A DNA stretch of 64,000 nucleotides, taken from Bacillota bacterium. Its GTDB lineage: Bacteria > Bacillota_I > Bacilli_A > RFN20 > CAG-288. Shown here in pieces: positions 26,170 through 32,520 of this stretch. The translations under genes were made by a program, and so were the position numbers. The DNA lies in NCBI GenBank assembly GCA_023459795.1, contig JAEWSP010000001.1, forward strand, positions 1-64,000, in the 5' to 3' direction. The notes beneath the pieces were generated by a model, which did not search any database, was not told the origin of the DNA, and was given only the letters and a program-made list of their open reading frames with translations. How positions within the stretch are numbered: the first letter of the stretch is position 1; each line of letters begins with the position of its first letter.

Positions 26170-27201
26170 ATGCAGATCTTGATCATCGGCGGAACAGGTA
26201 CGATATCGGAAGCCGTGACGAAAAACCTCCTGGCAAAAGAGGGCAACGTCCTCTATCTCCTCAACCGGGGAAACCGGAAAATGGGAGAGGTTTTCCCTTC
26301 CTGCCCTAACCTCCACTGGATCGAAGGGGATATCCATAACGAAGACAAAATCGCAGAAGCTGTAAAATACCTCGAGTTCGATGTCGTCATCGAATTCGTC
26401 GCCTTCCGGAAGGAAGATGCGGAGCGGGATTTCCGTCTCTTCCGGGGAAAAACGAAGCAGTACCTCTTCCTGAGTTCTGCATCCGTTTATGACAAGTCTT
26501 CCTCCTTCCCGATCCGAGAGGATACTGCCCAGGACAATCCCTACTGGGCTTACAGCAGGGAAAAGCAGAATGCCGAGAAGTATCTCCTGGAACGTTTCCG
26601 TCTCGACCATTTCCCGGTCACGATCGTAAGGCCGAGCCATACCTACGACGAGAAGAAAATTCCTGTCGCCATCCACGGCCAGGAAGGATCCTACTCTGTC
26701 GTCGAACGGATCCAGGAAGAGAAGCCTGTCCTCCTCCCGGGAGACGGATCGACTTTGTGGACTCTGACCTACAGTGCGGACTTCGCTGCCTATTTCTCCT
26801 TCCTGGTCGGAAATCCGGAAGCTGTCGGAGAAACCTACCAGATCATGTCGGACGAAAGACTGACCTGGCTTGAGATCTACACCACGATTGCCAGGACTCT
26901 CCGGGTGAAGCTCCATCCCTATTTCGTTTCCTCTTATTACCTTGCGGAAGTCGGGAAGAAGAGAGGATATGATTTTGAAGGAACCCTGCTAGGAGACAAG
27001 AAGGATAACGGGGTGTTCGATACAACGAAGATCAAGAACCTCGCCAAGGAGCCTCTTCCCTTCGTTCTTTTCTCCGAAGGGGTCAGGAGATGCCTGAACT
27101 ATATTGCCTCCCACAAGGAATGCCAAACTCCGGATCCGGATTTCGACTTCTTTACGGAGCGGGTAATCCTAGCGCTGGAGGACAGCAAGAAACACATCTA
27201 G
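26170..27201 (+). CDS. Extended SDR, NAD-dependent epimerase/dehydratase family
   Basis: 343 residues. The Rossmann start MQILIIGGTGTISEAVTKNL gives the GxxGxxx nucleotide loop; the catalytic set is Ser in LSSASVY and Tyr/Lys in YSREKQNAEK, as in extended short-chain dehydrogenases (UDP-sugar epimerase-like). VRPSHTYD and the PGDGSTLWTLTYSADFA region form the substrate side. No partner sugar genes are adjacent, so the substrate is open. AGGA lies 7 bases before ATG. It is monocistronic: its own promoter is ahead and a terminator behind. Confidence 0.88.
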   Translation: MQILIIGGTGTISEAVTKNLLAKEGNVLYLLNRGNRKMGEVFPSCPNLHWIEGDIHNEDKIAEAVKYLEFDVVIEFVAFRKEDAERDFRLFRGKTKQYLFLSSASVYDKSSSFPIREDTAQDNPYWAYSREKQNAEKYLLERFRLDHFPVTIVRPSHTYDEKKIPVAIHGQEGSYSVVERIQEEKPVLLPGDGSTLWTLTYSADFAAYFSFLVGNPEAVGETYQIMSDERLTWLEIYTTIARTLRVKLHPYFVSSYYLAEVGKKRGYDFEGTLLGDKKDNGVFDTTKIKNLAKEPLPFVLFSEGVRRCLNYIASHKECQTPDPDFDFFTERVILALEDSKKHI

Positions 27202-27213
27202 GAAGAATGTCGG

Positions 27214-27242
27214 AAACCGCTTTCGCAGGAAGCGGTTTTTTT
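27214..27242 (+). terminator. Terminator of the SDR gene
   Basis: AAACCGCTT pairs with AAGCGGTTT over a 7-base loop and is followed by a T-run. Confidence 0.9.
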
Positions 27243-27366
27243 CTTTTCCTTCCCGGTCTTCCCGGTTCTATCTGCTTCTTGCCGGAGAAAGAGGGAAAGG
27301 AGGAAAAAAGAGATTTTCTCCTTTTCGTCTTTCCTCTATCCCCCTTCGTTCCTCTTCTTTAAGCTA

Positions 27367-27375
27367 TGGTATAAT
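27367..27375 (+). promoter_or_regulatory. Extended -10 promoter of the aminotransferase
   Basis: TGGTATAAT, a perfect extended -10 with no clear -35. The transcript would begin about 18 bases before the ATG. Confidence 0.65.
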
Positions 27376-27399
27376 TGTCTTGTTTTGGGGGCTTTTTCC

Positions 27400-28647
27400 A
27401 TGAAGGGTATCACGTACATTGCGAAGCGTTCCAGGACCCTAGTCGGCCCGAACGACATCATTGCCATCGCTAATCTTGCCAAGAAGGATAAGAAAGCAGG
27501 CAACAAGATAATCAATGCCAGCATCGGTTCCTTCCTGGACGAAAACGGAAAGCTAGGAGACGTGCCGGTTATCGACGATGCCTTGAAAGAAAACATCACA
27601 GCGGATTTGTCCTACGGCCCAAGCAGCGGAGACCCCTCCTTCAGGGAAGCCGTCATCGACTGGATCTTCACGGACAGAAGACCGAAACTGGAATCCCTCT
27701 ATTCCGTCTTCTCCGGTGCATCCATCGGAGGAACGGGTGCTTTGTTCAATGCCTTCTCCCTCTTCTTGGAAGAAGGAGACAGTGTCCTCCTTCCGGATAT
27801 CCTGTGGACGAATTATACCCTCCTTGCCAGGAAAGCAGGCCTAAAGAGCCAGTTCTACTCCCTCTTCGACAAGGACAGGAAGTTCAATATCCTTTCCGTA
27901 AAGGAGAATATCGAAGCCCTGGCCAAGAAGCAGAACCATGTCTTCTTCCTTCTCAACGACCCCTGCCAGAATCCGACCGGATACTGCCTTTCGGAAGAAG
28001 AATACGATGCCCTGTTTAGTATGCTCGAGGAAGAAGGGAAGAAGACGGATCTCATCGTCCTCTTCGATATCGCCTACCTCGACTACTACAACGTAAATGG
28101 CCATCACTGCGCTTTGGTGGACAAGCTTCTGGAGAAGAAGGCGGATTTCCTCCCCCTTATTTCCTTCAGCTGCTCGAAGCTCTTCGGACTCTACGGCCTG
28201 AGAGTCGGTGCCCTTCTTGCCCTTGCTCCTAACCCGACCGAAAAAGACGAGATCCAGGCTGCCTACGGAAGCCAGGCCCGCGGTACTTATTCGGTTCCGG
28301 TCTGCTCAGCGGAAGTTGCTGTCTGCAAGGCGATGGAAGACAAGGGGAGCAGAGAAAAGCTTCTTTCGGAAGTCGAAGCCAACAAACTCCTGCTTTCCAA
28401 GCGTTCCAAGGAAGTCGTCCTTCTTCTGAAAGAGTACGGATTCGATTTCTATCCTTATTCCTCCGGTTTCTTTATCACTTTGGTAATCAAGAATGCTTTT
28501 CCTGTCTTCGAAGCCATGAAGAAGCAGCATATGTATGTTGTTCCGCTGGATGAGAACCATATCCGCCTTGCCGTCTCCGGACTTTCCCTTGCAGACGCCA
28601 AAGTCCTGATCCCTGCCTTGAAGAAAGCGGCTGAAGAAAACAAATAG
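27400..28647 (+). CDS. PLP-dependent aminotransferase, class I/II
   Basis: 415 residues from ATG 27400; an upstream in-frame TTG at 27385 is less likely. Fold type I aminotransferase: LSYGPSSGDPSFREAV substrate/PLP region, Asn in LLNDPCQNPTGY, Asp/Tyr in VLFDIAYLDYY, Schiff-base Lys in SFSCSKLFGLYGLRVG, and the carboxylate-binding Arg in NHIRLAVSGL. Closest by pattern to aspartate/aromatic aminotransferases. It transfers amino groups between an amino acid and 2-oxoglutarate or similar. Ribosome site is weak (GGGGG about 10 bases upstream). It stands alone between terminators, so its amino acid specificity cannot be inferred from context. Confidence 0.87.
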   Translation: MKGITYIAKRSRTLVGPNDIIAIANLAKKDKKAGNKIINASIGSFLDENGKLGDVPVIDDALKENITADLSYGPSSGDPSFREAVIDWIFTDRRPKLESLYSVFSGASIGGTGALFNAFSLFLEEGDSVLLPDILWTNYTLLARKAGLKSQFYSLFDKDRKFNILSVKENIEALAKKQNHVFFLLNDPCQNPTGYCLSEEEYDALFSMLEEEGKKTDLIVLFDIAYLDYYNVNGHHCALVDKLLEKKADFLPLISFSCSKLFGLYGLRVGALLALAPNPTEKDEIQAAYGSQARGTYSVPVCSAEVAVCKAMEDKGSREKLLSEVEANKLLLSKRSKEVVLLLKEYGFDFYPYSSGFFITLVIKNAFPVFEAMKKQHMYVVPLDENHIRLAVSGLSLADAKVLIPALKKAAEENK

Positions 28648-28655
28648 GAACCACC

Positions 28656-28705
28656 AAAAAAGGTTCCGTAGGGGACTCCCGGAAGGGAGTCCTTTTTCGG
28701 AACCT
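28656..28705. terminator. Nested bidirectional terminator
   Basis: Inner GGACTCCC/GGGAGTCC (28673-28692) followed by TTTTT ends the plus-strand aminotransferase. Outer AGGTTCCG/CGGAACCT (28661-28705), read on the minus strand and followed by TTTTTT, ends the TetR gene. The two hairpins are mutually nested. Confidence 0.88.
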
Positions 28706-28712
28706 GTGTTTG

Positions 28713-29342
28713 CTACTTTGCTTCCGAGACAGGAGCAAGAAGAGTATCAAGGTTGGCAAGAGGCTTTCCGATAGGAGCGACAAGCTCGAGAAGGGCAAGT
28801 CCGCTCTTCTTGATGTCTTCCAGAGTAAGATCCGGATAATCGAAGAGGTAGTTCATGTAAGCGCCGGTAAGACCGCCGGAGATCTGGAGGATAGCAGCAG
28901 AAGTGATCGGTCTCTTTTCCCGATCCAGGATTTCCGGATAAGACTGGGAAACAATTTCCGTGATGGTCTGGGTAAGACGGTCCATGAAGTCGGTCAGAAG
29001 AGTAAAGGGAACTGCTTCTGCGACAGCCTTGACGGAGTCATGATACTTTTCGGCAAAGGAATTGAGCTGATCGAAAAAAAGACTGCGGTTCTCAGCCGTA
29101 CGGATATCTAGGGAGGTAAGCAATCCAGATAAGGACCCGATCAGAAGGTTCTCGATGTCGATGATGACTTCCTGGATTCCTTTGTAATGATTGTAGAAAG
29201 TACCACGGGTGATGTCCGCGAGCTTTACAATCTCCGTAACGTTGATCTTATCGAAACTCTTCTTCTCACTGATCAAAGTCAGAACAGCGGTACGGATTTT
29301 TTCTCTAGTCTGTAGAGAATTACGATAGGGCTTTTTCTTCAT
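28713..29342 (-). CDS. TetR/AcrR-family regulator
   Basis: 209 residues from ATG 29342 (MKKKPYRNSLQTREKIRTAV), with GGAGG 8 bases upstream; the longer frame to 29381 lacks a ribosome site. The HTH is VTEIVKLADITRGTFYNHYKGIQEVI (about 37-62), a clear TetR pattern. The C-terminal helical domain is the ligand/dimer part, without a recognisable ligand. Divergent to pepC with 302 bases between them; a palindrome at 29439-29467 is a possible operator. Confidence 0.9.
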   Translation of the reverse strand: MKKKPYRNSLQTREKIRTAVLTLISEKKSFDKINVTEIVKLADITRGTFYNHYKGIQEVIIDIENLLIGSLSGLLTSLDIRTAENRSLFFDQLNSFAEKYHDSVKAVAEAVPFTLLTDFMDRLTQTITEIVSQSYPEILDREKRPITSAAILQISGGLTGAYMNYLFDYPDLTLEDIKKSGLALLELVAPIGKPLANLDTLLAPVSEAK

Positions 29343-29438
29343 ATAAATGACCTCCACAACTGAGATAATAATATAGCGCATTTAGGGTATAAAAGAAAAG
29401 GTTTATTACAAAATAGCATTAAAATATAGCTTAACTCG

Positions 29439-29467
29439 TGAAAACCAATAGGGTACCCAAGTTTTCA
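29439..29467. promoter_or_regulatory. Interrupted palindrome, possible TetR operator
   Basis: TGAAAAC (29439-29445) and GTTTTCA (29461-29467) flank GGGTACCC (29451-29458), itself palindromic. It lies about 97 bases ahead of the TetR start in the divergent spacer with pepC. The rest of this 302-base spacer is AT-rich with a TATAAT at 29610-29615 for pepC and nothing else recognised. Confidence 0.4.
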
Positions 29468-29609
29468 TGGATTGAATTAACAACTCTTTCCGCTTTCCAA
29501 AATATTCTAATTTGCAAAGAAAACTCGGAAACTTACCCGTTTCGTATGAGTTTCCATAAAATAAAGGAGGAAGAGCATCCCTTCCGTTTCCTTTTTCTCC
29601 TCCTTCTTC

Positions 29610-29615
29610 TATAAT
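29610..29615 (+). promoter_or_regulatory. -10 box of pepC
   Basis: TATAAT 29 bases ahead of the pepC ATG; the -35 at 17 bases (TTTCCT) is weak. Confidence 0.55.
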
Positions 29616-29644
29616 ATTCCAGTAAAACTTAGGAGGGTGTACCA

Positions 29645-30982
29645 ATGGATAAGGAAATCAAGGACGAATATTTTGCCGCCTTCGAGAAGGACTACGAAAA
29701 GACGCTCGGAAATACCATCAGCAGCAATGCTGCTATCATCATGGGTCCGAAAGCCAGCAGCAAGAACCAGAAGAGAGAAGGGGAGCTTACCCCGAACTTC
29801 TCCATCGAAGTAGATGGCGGAGAAGTCACGAACCAGAAGCAGAGCGGACGCTGCTGGATGTTCTCCGGACTTAATGTTGTCCGTCTTGCCATCATGAAGA
29901 AGGCAGGAATCAAGAACCTGGAGCTCAGCCAGTCCTATCTCATGTTCTTTGACAAGCTTGAGAAAGCCAACTCCTTTTTGGAATACATCCTGGATACCAG
30001 AGAGCTGGATACCAAGTCCAGAGAAGTAAGCGGATTGCTTGCAAAGGGAATCGAAGACGGCGGATACTGGTCCTATTTCGTCGCTCTCGTCAATAAGTAC
30101 GGTGTCCTTCCCAAGGAGAATATGCCGGAGACCTACTCCTCCAGCCTTTCTGCCGAAATGAACGCTGCCCTGAACCGGAAGGCCAGAGAATTTGCCATGG
30201 TCTTAAGGAACGAATCCAAGAAGGGCGCTTCCTTAGACTCTCTCCGTAAGGAGAAGGAAGATATGATGAAGACTTTCTTCCGGATCCTTGTTGTCACCCT
30301 CGGACTTCCTCCGAAGGCTTTCGACTTCGAATGCCGGGACAAAGACAATAAGTTCCTGAAGGATTCCGATATCACTCCTCTTGCTTTCTTCAAGAAGTAT
30401 GCCCCGGAAGGAGTCGATTCCGTAGTCTCCGTCGTCAATGATCCGGAAGAAGGAAGAGAATTCGGCAAGACCTATTCCCTCCAGTTTGCAAGGAATGTCG
30501 TCGGAACCAGGGAATGCACCTTCCTCAATGCCCCGATCGAACGTTTGAAGGAGTTAGCAATCCTTTCCCTCAAGGACGGCAAGGCCTTATGGTTTGCCTG
30601 CGATGTCCTTGCGGAAAGCGACCGGAAGGACGGCGTTCTTTCCACCAAGCTTTTCGAAGAGGATAAGCTCTTCGGAACTACTTTCATCCAGACCAAGGGA
30701 GAAAGACTTAGCTACAGGCAGAGCGTCTCCAACCACGCCATGACCTTAGTCGGAGTCGACTTAGACAAGGACGGCAATCCGCTGAAGTGGAAGATCGAGA
30801 ATTCCTGGGGAGACGAAGTCGGAAAGAAAGGCTTCTTCCTCATGGATGACGACTGGTTCAGCGAATATGTCTACGAAGTGGATGTCGACAAGAAGTACCT
30901 GACGGAAGAAGAGAAAGAGAACTACGGCAAGAAACCGGCAATGCTTCCTTTCTATGACCCGATGTGCTGCACTTTGGACTGA
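29645..30982 (+). CDS. pepC: Aminopeptidase C (bleomycin hydrolase family, C1B)
   Basis: 445 residues, normal length. Papain-like cysteine aminopeptidase that trims N-terminal residues from imported peptides in the cytoplasm and forms a hexamer with inward-facing active sites. Catalytic Cys in NQKQSGRCWMFSGLN (about 76), His in SNHAMTLVGVD (about 365), Asn in KIENSWGDE (about 386). The C-terminal end is ...MCCTLD, short after the last fold element, as in PepC where the tail enters the active site. AGGAGG lies 7 bases upstream. It fits with the Opp peptide importer downstream. It ends in TGA, which shows that TGA is a stop here. Confidence 0.95.
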   Translation: MDKEIKDEYFAAFEKDYEKTLGNTISSNAAIIMGPKASSKNQKREGELTPNFSIEVDGGEVTNQKQSGRCWMFSGLNVVRLAIMKKAGIKNLELSQSYLMFFDKLEKANSFLEYILDTRELDTKSREVSGLLAKGIEDGGYWSYFVALVNKYGVLPKENMPETYSSSLSAEMNAALNRKAREFAMVLRNESKKGASLDSLRKEKEDMMKTFFRILVVTLGLPPKAFDFECRDKDNKFLKDSDITPLAFFKKYAPEGVDSVVSVVNDPEEGREFGKTYSLQFARNVVGTRECTFLNAPIERLKELAILSLKDGKALWFACDVLAESDRKDGVLSTKLFEEDKLFGTTFIQTKGERLSYRQSVSNHAMTLVGVDLDKDGNPLKWKIENSWGDEVGKKGFFLMDDDWFSEYVYEVDVDKKYLTEEEKENYGKKPAMLPFYDPMCCTLD

Positions 30983-31030
30983 TTCTCTCAAAAAGAAAAC
31001 CTTTTACGGAAAGAAAACGGATTTTTCGTA

Positions 31031-31036
31031 TATAAT
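31031..31036 (+). promoter_or_regulatory. -10 box implying a leaderless message
   Basis: TATAAT only 9 bases before the ATG at 31046. A start about 7 bases downstream leaves a leader of two or three bases, and there is no ribosome site. Confidence 0.6.
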
Positions 31037-31045
31037 AGACTCGAT

Positions 31046-31657
31046 ATGAAAAAAACTGTCTATGGACCATATATCCAGCAGAAGCGGGAAGCTCTCGGAA
31101 TAACCCGGGAGGAATTATCCCAGAATCTCGGGATTACCCCTTCTATGTTAACGAAAATCGAGAACGGCAAGGAGGAGGTTTCTCTTCCGATGCTAGTTCC
31201 TATTTGCTTTACCCTGAAGATGACGATCAATTCCTTCCTGCTAGGAAGGGACGATAACCGCGGGCCTTTGGCAAACTTCAATCCGTTCTCCGGAACGGAG
31301 CTGGCCAGGTCCATCAGCTTTCTGAGGGTCAAGGGAAGGCTGACCATCGACGAGATGAGCAAGCAGACCGGTTTCCCGAAGAAGATGATCGAGTCCTTCG
31401 AATCCGGCCAGACGACTCCTACGTTATCGGAGTTCCAGCGCCTTGCCGACTATTTCCGTATCGAATACGATGATTTCTATTTCGGCAATATGCCTTTAGA
31501 GATTGTCGGTTCCCATGTCTTGGAAACCCAGGAACTTCTTTCTCCTTATCATCGGAAGAAGAAACATACCGGAAGAAACATCTTCCTTACTATCCTGATC
31601 CTCCTCGTTCTTGCCGCTGCCAGTTTTGCAGCCTACTATTTCTTCTTCCGTAAGTAG
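31046..31657 (+). CDS. Tandem XRE-type HTH protein with C-terminal membrane anchor
   Basis: 203 residues. HTH 1 is at about 8-60 (YIQQKREALGITREELSQNLGITPSMLTKIENGKEE) and HTH 2 at about 90-145 (ISFLRVKGRLTIDEMSKQTGFPKKMIESFESGQTTPTLSEF), both Cro/CI-like. A basic stretch RKKKHTGRN precedes one hydrophobic helix of ~22 residues at the C-terminus, ending FFFRK. A protein with two DNA-binding domains tethered to the membrane from inside is uncommon; such proteins may sense envelope state. No known name. Its message appears leaderless. A terminator follows. Confidence 0.8.
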   Translation: MKKTVYGPYIQQKREALGITREELSQNLGITPSMLTKIENGKEEVSLPMLVPICFTLKMTINSFLLGRDDNRGPLANFNPFSGTELARSISFLRVKGRLTIDEMSKQTGFPKKMIESFESGQTTPTLSEFQRLADYFRIEYDDFYFGNMPLEIVGSHVLETQELLSPYHRKKKHTGRNIFLTILILLVLAAASFAAYYFFFRK

Positions 31658-31687
31658 TTTGCTTCTAAATACAGACCAACAAGAGAA

Positions 31688-31711
31688 AACACGGCCAGCG
31701 CCGTGTTTTTC
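31688..31711 (+). terminator. Terminator of the tandem-HTH gene
   Basis: AACACGGC pairs with GCCGTGTT around a 4-base loop and runs into TTTT. It sits in front of the end of the convergent MerR gene. Confidence 0.85.
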
Positions 31712-31716
31712 TTTCT

Positions 31717-32163
31717 TCATTTCCTCAACAGTCCGGAGGCGAGGAAGTCTTCCCGGATATCGGAAGGCATGTCTTCCAGGTTCTTCTTTTTCAGATTGTC
31801 TTCGTTTCCTTCCTTTTCGGCTACGGAATAATACCAGCATTTATACCGGAGAAGGGAGAGTGTCTTCGTAAGGGAAGCAATCTGTTCCTCGACTTCCTTC
31901 TGCCGCTCCCCGAAAAGTTTCTTCCGTAATGGATATGTTTTCTTTCCTTCCCCGCACCAGAGCATGAACTGCCGTATCTCCTTGATCTCAGGGCCGGACT
32001 TCTTAAGGCACTCCACTATCTTCAAGGTTTCGATTTCCCTGTCTCCGAATTCCCGGATCCCGGATTTCCGGGAAATGTCCGGGAAGAGTCCTTCCTGGTC
32101 ATAATAACGAAGAGTCGAAACAGGAAGAGAGAAAGATTTGGAAACCTGTCCTATTGTAGCCAT
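31717..32163 (-). CDS. MerR-family regulator (NmlR/AdhR-like)
   Basis: 148 residues. N-terminal winged HTH ATIGQVSKSFSLPVSTLRYYDQEGLFPDISRKSGIREF, then an effector coiled coil (EQIASLTKTLSLLRYKCW). Only one Cys in the effector part besides WC, so metal binding is not evident; the plan suits redox- or aldehyde-sensing MerR proteins. It is divergent from a promoter with the typical 19-base MerR spacer and inverted repeat. GGAG is 10 bases upstream of the ATG. Confidence 0.9.
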   Translation of the reverse strand: MATIGQVSKSFSLPVSTLRYYDQEGLFPDISRKSGIREFGDREIETLKIVECLKKSGPEIKEIRQFMLWCGEGKKTYPLRKKLFGERQKEVEEQIASLTKTLSLLRYKCWYYSVAEKEGNEDNLKKKNLEDMPSDIREDFLASGLLRK

Positions 32164-32185
32164 GGAAACAATTCTCCGATAATGC

Positions 32186-32216
32186 TTGACCTAAAGTTAG
32201 GTTTAGGTCGTAGGGT
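32186..32216 (+). promoter_or_regulatory. MerR-type promoter and operator
   Basis: TTGACC (32186-32191), 19-base spacer, TAGGGT (32211-32216). GACCTAAA (32188-32195) and TTTAGGTC (32202-32209) form a perfect inverted repeat inside the spacer. The overlong spacer with a dyad is the standard site where MerR proteins twist DNA to activate. Confidence 0.85.
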
Positions 32217-32256
32217 AAGCATATCAGGGATTTCTTTTCCTGTCAAAGGAGTGGCT

Positions 32257-32470
32257 ATGAAAAGAATCATTGGTGTAAGTGCGAGCCTAAGAAACGGAAG
32301 CAATTCCGAGTTCCTGCTGGATCAGTTCCTTTTGGGAGCAAAGGACAGCTTCTTCACTGCTCTATCTATCGAAGTCCCGGGAGAAGACACTTCCACAGAG
32401 TGGTTTTCCCCGGTAGAAGAACAAGGAATACGATGCCTTGTAGGAGCTGAAGACCAGGGATATGAAAAAT
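32257..32470 (+). pseudogene. Remnant of a flavodoxin-like NAD(P)H/FMN reductase gene
   Basis: Starts MKRIIGVSASLRNGSNSEFLLDQFLLGAKD, the beta1 strand and FMN-phosphate loop of the flavodoxin-like reductase family, with AAAGGAG properly placed 5 bases ahead. After ~30 residues the similarity stops; the next ~40 residues match nothing and the frame has no stop before it runs into the oppA terminator and antisense to oppA. Such reductases are normally 170-200 residues, so most of the gene is missing. It lies directly behind the MerR-controlled promoter and was presumably its target. Confidence 0.6.
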
Positions 32471-32498
32471 GGCAGACCGGAAACCCGGTCTGCCTTTT
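32465..32498. terminator. Terminator of oppA, also facing the remnant gene
   Basis: GGCAGACCGG pairs with CCGGTCTGCC (10 bp). The minus strand continues A-TTTTT and the plus strand TTTT. Confidence 0.88.
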
Positions 32499-32520
32499 CT
32501 GCAATCCTTACAGATCGTCT

